Source: Candidatus Pelagisphaera phototrophica (GTDB lineage: Bacteria > Verrucomicrobiota > Verrucomicrobiia > Opitutales > Opitutaceae). Taken from it: a stretch of 64,000 nucleotides of DNA. The stretch covers positions 1,178,001 through 1,242,000 of the forward strand of contig NZ_CP076039.1 in NCBI RefSeq assembly GCF_014529625.1. Direction: 5' to 3'. The notes below the pieces were generated by a model, which ran no database searches, was not told the DNA's origin, and was given only the letters and a program-made list of their open reading frames with translations. Shown one piece after another: positions 29,064 to 38,639 of the stretch; position 1 is the stretch's first letter, and every line of letters begins with the position of its first letter. A program made the position numbers and the translations under genes.

Positions 29064-30698
29064 ATGAATATTTCCCTAATCGATCTATCGATCGTCATTG
29101 GCTACTTCGTAATCATCCTCTGGATCACAGTACGTTTGAGTAGTGGTGTGAGGGACACCCAAGACTACTTCCTGGCAGGGCGTAAGATGAGGTGGCCCAT
29201 GATTGGAGCTTCGCTTTTCGCTACTAATATTTCCGCAGAGCAGTTTGTGGGGCAAGCAGGTTTGGCCGTCGTGATTGGTGTAGCGGTGGCCAACTACCAG
29301 TTGGCGGGCGTTTTGGGATTCGCCTTGATGGGGATCATTTTTCTGCCGGTCTACATTCGACTCGGTATCGTCACAACCCCTCAGTATCTGGGAGTGCGTT
29401 ACGGGAAGGAGTCTCTGCGGTTCGCCTCGATCTTCCAGATTCTGTTTCTCGCCCTAAACGTCGTGCCTCTCTCGCTCTATGCGGGGGGACAGGTGATGAT
29501 GGACCTCTTTGGTTGGAGCTCGATTGTGCCTGGAATTTTGATACTCGCAGCGACAACCGGCGTTTATGCGGTACTAGGAGGCTTGAAGGCGGTTGTCGTG
29601 ACGGATTATATCCAGATGTTCATTTTGGTCTTGGGAGGAATCCTAGTCCTTATTTTTGGGCTATATGCAGTGGGAGGAATCGACGCGTTCATGACCAAAG
29701 TGAATATCTACCAAAAGACAGAAGGAGTCGAGTTGATGTCGCTCGTTCGAGGAACGGACGATAGCTATGTTCCTTGGACAGGAGTGGTATTTGGTCTAAC
29801 GGTACATTCGCTATTCTATTGTTCTATGAACCATTCGGTCGTCCAGAGAGCTTTGGCGGCACAGAGCATTCACCAAGGGCGAATGGGCGGTTTGTTCGCG
29901 GCTCTGTTGAAATCATTGACACTCTTCATCATCGTCATTCCGGGTGTGATTGGCCTGATGCTGATACAGGATGGCTTTTTTGCGACAGCTCCGTCTTCGC
30001 CAGACCAAATCTATTCGACGATGGTCCGGACACTGCTGCCGACGGGGCTAATCGGATTAACCTTGGCCGGGCTAGTGGCGGCTTTGATGAGTTCGGTCGA
30101 TTCAAGCATCTGTTCAGCCTCAAGCCTCATCACTATGGATTGGTACATAAAGGCCAAGCCGCATGCCAGCGAGCGGGAGCTCGTGATTGCTGGTAGAGTG
30201 GCCGGAGCGCTGATCATTTTTTCAGGCATACTCTGGGCCATTTGGGTGATCCCGAATTTCAAGTTTCTCTTCGACTACCTAGCCAAGTTCAACTCGTATT
30301 CAGTGGGTGGAGTCCTTGCCTGTTTTATGGGCGGCCTGCTCTCGCCGATACCCAATCGGAAAGCCGGTTTCTGGACTTTGGTAATTGGGTCATTAATGGG
30401 AGTGGTCATGTGGCTCGCAGCGGACAACGCGATGGTGGGGGCCTGGGTGGACCAGATCGGACTGGGCTTCCTCAAGATGCACTTCCTCCACGCTGCCGCC
30501 TTTCTAGCGGTGTTTAGTTTATGCTTGCTATTTGGAATCTCGCTTCTGACCAAAGAAAGCGGCAGGGAGTTGTTCGAATCATCCCGGAAACGAGTTCTGT
30601 CCGACATGGAGCCCACCTCCAAGGAGAACAAGCAGTTCCTGATTTGGGTGATTATTGTGGCAGTGGTATATTTCGGAACCTACGCGCTTTTCTGGTAG
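29064..30698 (+). CDS. Sodium:solute symporter (SSS/SLC5 family), probable sugar importer
   Basis: A 544-residue inner-membrane protein with 13-14 predicted spans. The family start is IGYFVIILWITVRLSSG and YFLAGRKMRWPMIGASLFATNISAEQFVG, which includes sodium-site residues. Later signatures are GGLKAVVVTDYIQMFIL and GLTLAGLVAALMSSVDSSIC. It is of the SGLT-like branch used for sugars and sugar acids by Verrucomicrobiota and Bacteroidota. It lies among acid-sugar dehydratase genes and is the only complete uptake system in the catabolic part of the window. Confidence 0.92.
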   Translation: MNISLIDLSIVIGYFVIILWITVRLSSGVRDTQDYFLAGRKMRWPMIGASLFATNISAEQFVGQAGLAVVIGVAVANYQLAGVLGFALMGIIFLPVYIRLGIVTTPQYLGVRYGKESLRFASIFQILFLALNVVPLSLYAGGQVMMDLFGWSSIVPGILILAATTGVYAVLGGLKAVVVTDYIQMFILVLGGILVLIFGLYAVGGIDAFMTKVNIYQKTEGVELMSLVRGTDDSYVPWTGVVFGLTVHSLFYCSMNHSVVQRALAAQSIHQGRMGGLFAALLKSLTLFIIVIPGVIGLMLIQDGFFATAPSSPDQIYSTMVRTLLPTGLIGLTLAGLVAALMSSVDSSICSASSLITMDWYIKAKPHASERELVIAGRVAGALIIFSGILWAIWVIPNFKFLFDYLAKFNSYSVGGVLACFMGGLLSPIPNRKAGFWTLVIGSLMGVVMWLAADNAMVGAWVDQIGLGFLKMHFLHAAAFLAVFSLCLLFGISLLTKESGRELFESSRKRVLSDMEPTSKENKQFLIWVIIVAVVYFGTYALFW

Positions 30699-30975
30699 CT
30701 TTCTCCCGCTTAGATTGAAGAATTGTTCAGATCGCAGCATCTCTAGTCCAAACGCTGGTCCTGCGAAAGGTTGCAGTCGTCACGTTAAGCGATTCCCCGA
30801 AAGAAGAGAATCCGGTTAGCCTGAAAGGGGGTCGTCTTTGTGATTGGAGGAGAATTTGGTAGGCTGAAGCTGGTTAGTTTTTGGCATTTCATCGGAGAAG
30901 CGCTTGCCTTCGAGCAGGGATAAACCATCAATCAAAGGGGGACAATCTCCGTATAAAACCAACAGAGCATAAATC

Positions 30976-32160
30976 ATGGCTAGTGATAAAAATTCGAGAA
31001 GAACCTTTGTTCGCAGTGTGGTGACTACTTCGGTAGGACTGAGTGTCGCCCCCGCTGCGATCGGAAGGGAAAATAAATCGGCAACTAAGGCGGCAAAAGC
31101 GGACGCGAGCAGCCCCGAGTGGAGAAACCATCAATCAGGGATGTCATACCGGATGTTTGGCGATACGGGAATGATGGTTTCTGAAATTGTGATGGGAACA
31201 ACCCCTTGGAAAGATGATGGTTATGTTAAAATTATCGAGGCGTGCCGAGAAAGCGGAATCAATTATATTGATACGGCTCCCGCCTATAGCAAAGGAAACG
31301 CAGAGAAAGTAATTGGAAAGTATCTCAAAGAGTCTGGAAACCGCGATAATCTTTTTCTTTCCACGAAGATTAGCTTTTATGACGAATTTATGCGAACGCT
31401 TGTGGAAGATGTTTTGAGTGGGTTGCCGTTCGAAAAAAAGGCGGATCTGGAAAAGCGGGCGGTTTCCATGATTGAGGAGCGGGGAGTGCTCAAGCCGGGT
31501 TATCACTTCAAGTACTTTAAGGGGCAGGACAATAAGTTCAAGACAGCCTATATGCGACACTTGGTGTTGAAGGAATATGGCGTTCGGAAGGAATGGAAAC
31601 CCAAGATAAAGGCCCGAATGCACGAGCTGGTGGAAAACTCGCTCAGAGCTCTGCAAACCGATCACCTCGATGTGCTTCACTGTCCTCACGGGGTTGCCAT
31701 GCCGGAAATGCTCGACGATGAAAATATTCGCGAAGTCTTCGATGACCTGAAAAAGAAAGGTTCTGTGCGGTTTGCCGCGTTGTCCATGCACAACGACGTG
31801 GCGGCCAATCTGGATAAGGCGATCGAGCTCGGTCATTACGACGGAGCGATGGTTGCCTACAATGTTGGAAACCACGCTGCACTCGAGCGTTCCCTTCTCA
31901 AGGCCAAGCAAGCAGGTATGGGAATCGTAGCTATGAAAGTAGCTCGTGCGGTAAGCAATCCAGGGATGGAAACTCCGCAATGGTGTATCCAAAAACTGAA
32001 CGAAGCTATTCCAGAGAAAATGTCGATCCATTCGAAAGCCTATCTTTGGGCCCTGCAGAACCAGAACATTTCCTGTTGTGTCTCGGAAATGCCGACACCT
32101 GAAGCCGTCGCCGACAACGTGGCAGCCACCGGTCGAAAGGTTTCGACTGGAATGGTGTAG
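30976..32160 (+). CDS. Tat-exported aldo/keto reductase
   Basis: A 394-residue protein with a twin-arginine leader (NSRRTFVRSVVTTSVGLS) followed by an aldo/keto reductase barrel. It has MVSEIVMGTTPWKDD, GINYIDTAPAYSKGNAEKV with D and Y of the catalytic set, NLFLSTKISF with the lysine, and HLDVLHCPHGVAMP with the histidine position. A helical insert sits at about 140-190. Export by Tat suggests that NADP is loaded before transport. Likely role: redox change of a sugar carbonyl. The next gene is more than 400 bases away. Confidence 0.88.
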   Translation: MASDKNSRRTFVRSVVTTSVGLSVAPAAIGRENKSATKAAKADASSPEWRNHQSGMSYRMFGDTGMMVSEIVMGTTPWKDDGYVKIIEACRESGINYIDTAPAYSKGNAEKVIGKYLKESGNRDNLFLSTKISFYDEFMRTLVEDVLSGLPFEKKADLEKRAVSMIEERGVLKPGYHFKYFKGQDNKFKTAYMRHLVLKEYGVRKEWKPKIKARMHELVENSLRALQTDHLDVLHCPHGVAMPEMLDDENIREVFDDLKKKGSVRFAALSMHNDVAANLDKAIELGHYDGAMVAYNVGNHAALERSLLKAKQAGMGIVAMKVARAVSNPGMETPQWCIQKLNEAIPEKMSIHSKAYLWALQNQNISCCVSEMPTPEAVADNVAATGRKVSTGMV

Positions 32161-32601
32161 ATGGTGAAGTTCTTACTTCAATTGCTCGCGGACCGTTTCT
32201 GGTGCTTTTAACAGAGCCTCTCGGCCCACCTTTGTGATTGTTGAGCATTACAATATAATCAAATTAATATAAAGGTAACCTTTTCTGTGGCGAATTAGCA
32301 TCTCCAAGGGAATGCTGCCTATTCTATTTTTATATAATACTTAACGTTAGCAATGGGCCTGCTGAAGCAACAGCCTTGGCTTCCCTTAAAATTCATCCAT
32401 GGATTTCGCTTGCCCGTTCGAGAGCCTCAGAGCTATGAGCTCGTCGTATAGTGAAGTGCCGCGTTAGTTAGTTCTGATTTGCCCAAGTGGCATGGTGCGA
32501 GAGCGAGTCGCACTTTTTGAATGTTGGGAGGTCCGGTACTTTTTGTTTTCGGTATTTCCTTATTGTTGATTTTCAGAATTTATATCCTATTTAATAGAGC
32601 A
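32161..32601. other. Gene-free stretch before the TRAP solute-binding gene
   Basis: No supported gene here. An in-frame start at 32521 would extend the following protein with a hydrophobic segment but lies before the true lipoprotein signal, so it is treated as leader sequence. AT-rich tracts around 32250-32345 may hold the promoter. Confidence 0.5.
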
Positions 32602-33606
32602 ATGAAACCACTTGAAAGACGTTTTCTTCTCCCCGCCTTCCTATCGATAGTCACGGCTTTGTTGTTCGTCGCCTGTTCTAATCGCGACGGAACGATAACA
32701 CTTCGAGGAGCGTCCCAGTTTGATGGAGACCACTCCTACACTCAGACTCTAGAAAAATTTCAAGAATTGGTGCAGGAGTACTACGGGAAGCCGATCAATT
32801 TCGAGCTTTATGAAAATAGCGAACTAGGATTGGAGAAAGACTATTTCGCTTATATGAGCCAAGGTCTCTCAGTAGACTACGCCATCGTTTCTCCTTCACA
32901 TATGTCGACCTTTTCGAAGGCGGCTCCGTTGATGGATATGCCTTTTCTTTTTCGCGATTCGGATCATTGGAAAAAAGTGCTCAATGGAGACGCCCTGAAA
33001 CCGATCGTAGAGGAGATAAATGAAAAGGCTGATGTCAGGATTGTCGGCTATGCGGGCGGCGGAAAGCGGCATCTTATTGTGAATAAGCCCGTGAGGAACA
33101 TGGCGGAATTGAAAGGGCTCAATATTCGAGTCATGGGGGCACCGATACAAACCAAGATATTTCAGGCAATCTCAGCTGCTCCGACCGTAATCGCCTACAA
33201 CGAAATTTATAACGCGATCCAAACAGGCGTTATCGAAGCGGCCGAAAATGAAGCGACAGGGATTCAGCAAATGAAGTTCTACGAAGTCGGTCCTGAAATC
33301 TCACTTACACAGCATGCTATCACGATCCGCCCCTTCTGTTTTAGTGGAAAAACGTTTCGACGACTTCCTGAGGATTTACAGGCTGCTATTTTAAAGGCAG
33401 GTAGGGAAGCGGGAGCCCATGGGAGACGGATCGAGTCGGATCTGGATGCGACCTTAATGGCCCAAATGGAAGCCGAGGGAAAGCTCAAGACGCATACTTT
33501 TGAAGAACGGGATACCTTGCTGCGTTTGGCGGAACCTGTAAAAGAGGCTTACGCGGCTGAGGTCGGGGCCTCCGATGTGCTGGCTCAGGTAAACAGTGTA
33601 AAGTAG
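32602..33606 (+). CDS. dctP: TRAP transporter solute-binding lipoprotein (DctP family)
   Basis: From ATG 32602 the product has 334 residues with a lipobox (LLFVACSN). It belongs to the DctP family of TRAP transporters for organic acids: DYAIVSPSHMSTFSKAAPLMDMP, KPVRNMAELKGLNIRVM with the substrate-clamping arginine, and EIYNAIQTGVIEAAENEAT are the classic blocks. No DctQ or DctM membrane genes follow, so it is an orphan here. A substrate such as a sugar acid would fit the neighbours. I chose the internal start because it begins a proper lipoprotein signal. Confidence 0.9.
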   Translation: MKPLERRFLLPAFLSIVTALLFVACSNRDGTITLRGASQFDGDHSYTQTLEKFQELVQEYYGKPINFELYENSELGLEKDYFAYMSQGLSVDYAIVSPSHMSTFSKAAPLMDMPFLFRDSDHWKKVLNGDALKPIVEEINEKADVRIVGYAGGGKRHLIVNKPVRNMAELKGLNIRVMGAPIQTKIFQAISAAPTVIAYNEIYNAIQTGVIEAAENEATGIQQMKFYEVGPEISLTQHAITIRPFCFSGKTFRRLPEDLQAAILKAGREAGAHGRRIESDLDATLMAQMEAEGKLKTHTFEERDTLLRLAEPVKEAYAAEVGASDVLAQVNSVK

Positions 33607-33934
33607 GTTTGGCTCAACCATTTCGTAAACTTGGATTCCGTATTGACAAAGCCTCTACAAAGCCGCTGGACAGAAATCGCTCTCGATTTGGGCTTGGCAA
33701 CCGAACAACTCCCTCAAGCCAACGGAGCGACTACCGGTGGAGATTGGATTTGGACAGCGTTCGAACTCAGAAACCGCAAATAGGCTCTTAGCTTCGTATC
33801 GAGTCCAATCCACCAGTGACATATCTATTACGGCGATGTGGATGTGTTTCTGTTGACCTCGAATGCTCACAAAGTTGCAAATGATATTTTTTAGGCCCCG
33901 ACAGTAATGATATTTCTTAAACCCAATCTCTAAA
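33607..33934. other. Stretch with possible decayed coding sequence
   Basis: Interrupted frames read ALDLGLATEQLPQANGAT and YGDVDVFLLTSNAHKVAN with stops between them. They suggest an eroded gene but I cannot name the family. No DctQ or DctM similarity is visible. Confidence 0.3.
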
Positions 33935-34960
33935 ATGGCAAATCTAAAAGGATCGCACATCTATGGCACTAAGGGTTTTCTTATTTGCTTGTTCTTTGCT
34001 GTCACCGCAAGTGCTTCTGCTTTCGGCAAAGAATCGGTTCCCAAAGGCCTTATCGGTGACTGGTCTTTAGATCTCTCGACTAACGAGCCCGCTTGGTTGA
34101 AGATCGAGGAAGTTGGAGGCGAGCCAGCAATTCACATGCGAGTGCACGTTCAATCTGCAGGTCCGCACAAGATTACCGAATTTAAAGACAAGCGGTTCAC
34201 GTTTCCTATTAAGATTAAGCGAGAAGGAAAGAATGGCCCTGAAGTCACGACAAATACAGTGAATGTCGGTCTGAAAAACGGAAAGCTGGATGGTCTGATC
34301 TTGAATGACGATTTGGAAAAGCCGTATGACCGCATCACTTTTACGGGGAAGAAATTCGCTCCTATACCCAAGCGACCCGATCTGTCGAAGGTACAGTTTG
34401 GTCACCCGATCTCGCTCTTCAACGGAAAAGACCTAGCGGGTTGGCACCTTTACAATCCCAACAAGAAAAATGGATGGCAGGTTGAAGACGGGGTTATGGT
34501 GAACAATACACCCAAGACGGATTTCGGCTCAACAGGATCGTATGGGAATTTGCAAACAGAGGCGCTCTTTGAAGATTTCTGGTTGCACATCGAGTTTCTA
34601 GTCGAGGGCGGTCGCAATAGCGGGGTCTATCTGCGGGGGATGTATGAGGCTCAAGTTGTGGATCGGGATAGCCGTATGCAGGGCCTGCAAGGTGTCGGTT
34701 CCATTTTCGGAAGAATTGCTCCATCGGTAAATGCCGGTAAGGAGCCTGGAGAGTGGCAAACTTACGACCTTACTTTGGTGGACCGCCATGTGACGGTTGT
34801 TCTCAACGGTATAAAGGTAATTGACAATCAACCGGTAGAGGGCCCGACAGGGGGTGCCATTCACACGGATCCAACGAAACCGGGTCCTATCCATTTGCAG
34901 GGCGACCATACGGCGGTCAGGTATAAGAACATTTACTTGGCCCCAGTGATGAAAAAATGA
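33935..34960 (+). CDS. Exported DUF1080 protein
   Basis: A 341-residue protein with a signal peptide (residues about 10-31, ending AFG). A beta-rich N-terminal domain (LIGDWSLDLSTNEPAWLKI) precedes the DUF1080 domain, which begins ISLFNGKDLAGWHLYN at about residue 155. It continues with FWLHIEFLVEGGRNSGVYL, EWQTYDLTLVDRHVTVVLNG and VRYKNIYLAPVM. The layout resembles the protein at 26629. DUF1080 members include 3-keto-glycoside hydrolases that act after a glycoside 3-dehydrogenase. None of the dehydrogenases here can be assigned to that step with certainty. Confidence 0.88.
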   Translation: MANLKGSHIYGTKGFLICLFFAVTASASAFGKESVPKGLIGDWSLDLSTNEPAWLKIEEVGGEPAIHMRVHVQSAGPHKITEFKDKRFTFPIKIKREGKNGPEVTTNTVNVGLKNGKLDGLILNDDLEKPYDRITFTGKKFAPIPKRPDLSKVQFGHPISLFNGKDLAGWHLYNPNKKNGWQVEDGVMVNNTPKTDFGSTGSYGNLQTEALFEDFWLHIEFLVEGGRNSGVYLRGMYEAQVVDRDSRMQGLQGVGSIFGRIAPSVNAGKEPGEWQTYDLTLVDRHVTVVLNGIKVIDNQPVEGPTGGAIHTDPTKPGPIHLQGDHTAVRYKNIYLAPVMKK

Positions 34961-35105
34961 GGTTAGGTTTTTCCCGAAGCGTTGTGAGAGTTTACACTTT
35001 TCGAATGGCGTAACTGCCGTCGTTTAGCTGTTTAGAAATGTATTTTAACAGGTCGGTTTCTAAACTCTGATTTTCCGTCGTGCTAGATCTATAAAATACG
35101 GGACT

Positions 35106-35474
35106 GTGGACTTTGGTGCCAGGAGATATCTAATGCATTTGCCTAAAAAATACGAAGAAAAGGATAACCAGACATTTCCTTTGCTACTTTTTCTTCATGG
35201 AGGGGGTGAGAGTGGCAATGACATAAACAAGGTTAAGAAGCGCGGTCCGCCGGTCCAAATCGCTTCGGATCGCGGGTTCCCAATTATGTTGCTCGCCCCA
35301 CAGAATCCTCACAAGAAGCGTCTTCGGGACGATACGGTTGTCATGTTGTTGCTAGATTAAATAGTAGAGCGATACAGGTTAGATCGCAAACGTGTCTACT
35401 TGTCAGGATTGAGTCGTGGGGCTGGGCACTCCCAAGCTTCCAGGCGCCAGTGTTACAAGGAAATAGTTCGATAG
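35106..35474 (+). pseudogene. Broken alpha/beta-hydrolase (prolyl-oligopeptidase-like or depolymerase-like esterase)
   Basis: One frame reads YLMHLPKKYEEK and FPLLLFLHGGGESGNDI, the oxyanion region of small exported esterases. A TAA stop at 35358 follows, and the same frame continues with RYRLDRKRVYLSGLSRGAG, which carries the nucleophile elbow GLSRG. A second stop comes at 35472. The remaining third of the domain with the acid and histidine is missing, and no signal peptide precedes it. Confidence 0.72.
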
Positions 35475-35547
35475 AAGTGAGATTCTGAAATAGCTTTTGT
35501 CGAGGCTTGCAAGGGGTTCTTTGGAGGTGCAATTTCAATGTTAGAAG

Positions 35548-36561
35548 ATGAAAGCGGCAAACTATCAAGGAGGTAAGCAAATCGAAGTTGGCGAGAGTGC
35601 TGCTATTCCACCTGGACCTGGAGAGGTCCGTTTGGATGTAGCCTATTGTGGTATTTGTGGAACGGATATGCACATCTATCACGGCCATATGGATCAACGC
35701 GTTAGTCTTCCTCAGACGATTGGGCACGAGGTATCTGCCGTAGTGGCTGAGCTGGGCGAAGGAGTCGAGACGGCCCAAGTAGGAGACCAAGTAGCGGTGC
35801 GGCCTCTGTTGTTTGGTGAAGCGGCGTCCTTTGACAAAGGCTTTCCCCACGTCGGCAAGAATATGAAGTTCATCGGAATCGATCGTCCGGGAGGAATGCA
35901 GTCCTCGTGGACGGTTCCTGCCTATGCGCTGCACAAATTGCCGGAAGGTATGTCTTTGTGCCATGGAGCGCTAGTTGAACCGGCTGCGGTTGCGGTTCAT
36001 GATGTCCGACTTGGGAAAGTGAAGTCAGGAGAAACCTGCGTGGTAATTGGGGGAGGGCCCATCGGGTTGCTGGTTGCGCTAGTCGCTAAAGTGAAAGGTG
36101 CGCGAGTCATACTCTCGGAGGTCAACGAATCCCGTTTGAGTTTTGCTAAGGAGTTGGGTGTCGAAGGGATCAACCCGCTTACCCAGAATGTTGTTGAGGT
36201 TGTCAGTGAAATGACCAATGGCGATATGGCGGATTGTGTATTCGAAGTATCAGGATCTGGGCCAGGGGCAGAGCTCATGACCGAGCTTCCCAATGTGCGG
36301 GGTCGAATTGTCATGGTGGCGATTCATCCGGAGCAGCGCCCAGTAGATCTATTCAAGTTCTTTTGGTCTGAGATTCAGTTGATCGGGGTGCGCTTGTATG
36401 AGGAATGTGACTTTGACGAAGCAATCGAGCTTATGGGAGAAGGAAAGCTCCCCATTGACTCGCTTATCACGGAGATCGCCCCGATAGAAGAGGTACAGGG
36501 AACCTTCGAGAAAATAGATGCGAACCCCGACGGGATCAAGTACTTGATTCATTGCGGATGA
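35548..36561 (+). CDS. Zinc-type medium-chain alcohol/polyol dehydrogenase without structural zinc lobe
   Basis: A 337-residue NAD(P)-dependent dehydrogenase. Catalytic zinc ligands are C37 (GICGTD) and H60-E61 (IGHE). The cofactor loop is VIGGGPIGLLVAL. The loop after VRPL lacks the four cysteines of the structural zinc site, which makes the protein slightly shorter than sorbitol or threonine dehydrogenases (about 345 residues). It starts a tight cluster with the SDR (38 bases) and an enolase-type dehydratase. The order dehydrogenase-SDR-dehydratase fits oxidation of a sugar, dehydration of its acid and further oxidation of the keto-deoxy acid. Confidence 0.9.
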   Translation: MKAANYQGGKQIEVGESAAIPPGPGEVRLDVAYCGICGTDMHIYHGHMDQRVSLPQTIGHEVSAVVAELGEGVETAQVGDQVAVRPLLFGEAASFDKGFPHVGKNMKFIGIDRPGGMQSSWTVPAYALHKLPEGMSLCHGALVEPAAVAVHDVRLGKVKSGETCVVIGGGPIGLLVALVAKVKGARVILSEVNESRLSFAKELGVEGINPLTQNVVEVVSEMTNGDMADCVFEVSGSGPGAELMTELPNVRGRIVMVAIHPEQRPVDLFKFFWSEIQLIGVRLYEECDFDEAIELMGEGKLPIDSLITEIAPIEEVQGTFEKIDANPDGIKYLIHCG

Positions 36562-36599
36562 TATATTGAAGGGTAGTGGCCTAAAGAAATAGTTTGTAT

Positions 36600-37370
36600 A
36601 TGAAATCTTTAGACAGGTTCAACTTGGAAGGAAAAACAGCTCTCGTGACGGGCTGCAAGCGTGGTATTGGCAAATCGATGGCCGTTGGATTGGCGGAAGC
36701 GGGAGCGGACATCGCGGGGGTTTCCGCGACATTGGAACGTTCTGGGAGCGATGTGGAGACAGAGGTACTTGCTATGGGACGCTCATTTTCTGGATACGCT
36801 TGTGATTTCTCTGATCGGGAAGCGCTTTATCGATTTATTAAAGAAGTGAAATCCGACCATCCTAAGATAGATATCCTTGTCAACAATGCGGGAACGATCT
36901 TGCGCAAGTCAGCCGTGGATCATCCCGATGAGTACTGGGACAAGGTGATCGAGGTGAATCTGAATGCCCAATTCGTTCTCAGCCGGGAGATCGGCAAGGG
37001 GATGATCGAGCGAGGAAGTGGAAAAATTATATTTACGGCATCTCTTTTAGCCTATCAAGGGGGAATCACAGTTCCCGGATACGCGGCCAGCAAGGGGGGA
37101 ATTGGGCAGCTTACGATGGCCTTAGCGAATGAATGGGCTTCCAAAGGGATCAACGTCAATGCGATCGCCCCGGGCTATATTGCAACCGATAATACTGAGG
37201 CCTTAAGGAATGACCCGGAACGTAGCGCTTCGATTCTTCCACGGATCCCAGCTGGAAGGTGGGGCCAAGTCGATGACTTTAAGGGACCCGTAGTGTTTTT
37301 GGCCTCCCAGGCATCTGACTACATGCACGGAACGACCATGCTAGTCGATGGAGGCTGGATGGGTCGGTAG
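36600..37370 (+). CDS. Short-chain dehydrogenase, gluconate 5-/2-deoxy-gluconate 3-dehydrogenase-like
   Basis: A 256-residue Rossmann enzyme from ATG 36600. It has TGCKRGIG as cofactor motif, NNAGTI, an active-site serine in FTASLLAYQGG and the YAASKGG pair. The C-terminal stretch MHGTTMLVDGGWMGR is typical of the KduD/IdnO-like group. It is flanked closely by the zinc dehydrogenase before and the dehydratase after. It probably oxidises or reduces a hydroxyl of a sugar acid or keto-deoxy acid. Confidence 0.92.
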   Translation: MKSLDRFNLEGKTALVTGCKRGIGKSMAVGLAEAGADIAGVSATLERSGSDVETEVLAMGRSFSGYACDFSDREALYRFIKEVKSDHPKIDILVNNAGTILRKSAVDHPDEYWDKVIEVNLNAQFVLSREIGKGMIERGSGKIIFTASLLAYQGGITVPGYAASKGGIGQLTMALANEWASKGINVNAIAPGYIATDNTEALRNDPERSASILPRIPAGRWGQVDDFKGPVVFLASQASDYMHGTTMLVDGGWMGR

Positions 37371-37436
37371 GGTCCTTTTTTCATTGGGAAAATAGAAGAT
37401 CAATCGCTGTCATTAAGGTTCAATGACAGATTACAG

Positions 37437-38597
37437 ATGAAAATAAAATCAATTGAGACCTTCCTTTTAGAGTGCGCGATTGAGGAGCCTTTCTCTTGGT
37501 CGCAAGGTATCGCCGGAAAGCGGACTGCCCTGATTTGTAAAATTACCACGGACGAAGGCGTCGCAGGATGGGGCGAAGGAGGTGACTCGCCCTCGCAGAC
37601 GGTTATCCACGACCTTTTTGCGCCACAATTGATCGGAGAGGATCCGCGCACGATCAACAAGCTATGGAACCGAATGTTTGGCACGATTTATAATGACAAC
37701 CAGACAAGTGGCTTTGGTGGAGGAGCTCTCAGCTGTATTGATATCGCTCTGTGGGATATTCTGGGGAAGTCGTCAGGAAAGAGTATATCGGAGCTGCTGG
37801 GTGGACCTATAAGAAACAAGGTCCCTGTCTATGCGACCGGACTGTACTATCGAGATGACGATGATTATTCTAAGCTTTTAAAGGAGGCTGTGTCGTATGT
37901 AGAAGCTGGCTACATTGGAATGAAAACCAAGATTGGAGGATTGAGTGTCGCTGAAGATGTCGAGCGAGTGAGATCCATTCGAAATGCGATTGGCGACGAC
38001 CTCTTTCTCATGGTCGACGCGAATAAAGCCTACAATGCGTCAATGGCCATTGATATAGGTAATCGTCTGGCCGGGTTGGATATTCACTGGTTCGAAGAAC
38101 CCGTGGTTGCGAACGATGTGGAAGGTTATTTGGAAGTGAAAGTCGGGCAGCCCTTGACAGTTGCGGGAGGGGAAGTTTGGTACAATCGTTATGAGGCTAG
38201 GGACTTTCTCGCTCAAAGGGCACTCGGGATTGCCCAGCCAGATGTTCGGTTCATTGGGGGCATCACAGAGTTTAGAAATGTTGCCGCCATGGCCAATACC
38301 ATGGGAATCCAAGTGAATCCACACGTGTGGGGCTCCGCTATTATGATTTCCGCCAGTATCAGTCTCGCCTCCACCTTCCCGCCCTGTCCTCGTGTTGGGA
38401 ATCCAAGGCCTTACGAGCAGACGCCAGTAATGGAATTCGACCAGACGCCCAACCCGATTCGTAACGAGCTCGCATCGATTGCCTTTGAGCAAACGGATGG
38501 CTTCGTCGACGTGCCGCACAAGCCTGGATTGGGTCTTGAGATCGACGAGTCTGCGGTTGAGCGATTCTGTGTTCGCCGAATGATAAGCGAGTTGTAG
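37437..38597 (+). CDS. Enolase-superfamily sugar-acid dehydratase
   Basis: A 386-residue barrel enzyme of the mandelate racemase group. Visible motifs are GMKTKIGG (KxK), MVDANKAYN (first metal aspartate), HWFEEPV (glutamate), VAGGEVWYNR (third acidic ligand) and NPHVWGS (histidine). This pattern resembles galactonate dehydratase-like members. The cluster with zinc dehydrogenase and SDR suggests a non-phosphorylative pathway for a monosaccharide released from the sulfated glycan, such as L-fucose, L-rhamnose or galactose. It is paralogous in fold, not closely similar, to the enzyme at 343. Confidence 0.9.
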   Translation: MKIKSIETFLLECAIEEPFSWSQGIAGKRTALICKITTDEGVAGWGEGGDSPSQTVIHDLFAPQLIGEDPRTINKLWNRMFGTIYNDNQTSGFGGGALSCIDIALWDILGKSSGKSISELLGGPIRNKVPVYATGLYYRDDDDYSKLLKEAVSYVEAGYIGMKTKIGGLSVAEDVERVRSIRNAIGDDLFLMVDANKAYNASMAIDIGNRLAGLDIHWFEEPVVANDVEGYLEVKVGQPLTVAGGEVWYNRYEARDFLAQRALGIAQPDVRFIGGITEFRNVAAMANTMGIQVNPHVWGSAIMISASISLASTFPPCPRVGNPRPYEQTPVMEFDQTPNPIRNELASIAFEQTDGFVDVPHKPGLGLEIDESAVERFCVRRMISEL

Positions 38598-38639
38598 AGA
38601 TTGAGCTGTCGATTTACTGTAGCTACGTTGGGGTATCGA

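Noticed and set aside
31144-32031. A 295-codon minus-strand frame
   Set aside because: It lies antisense within the aldo/keto reductase, whose motifs and leader are clear. Its composition is rich in H, I and R as expected for a shadow frame.
35341-35964. A 207-codon minus-strand frame
   Set aside because: It is antisense to the esterase relic and the zinc dehydrogenase start and has no recognisable domain.
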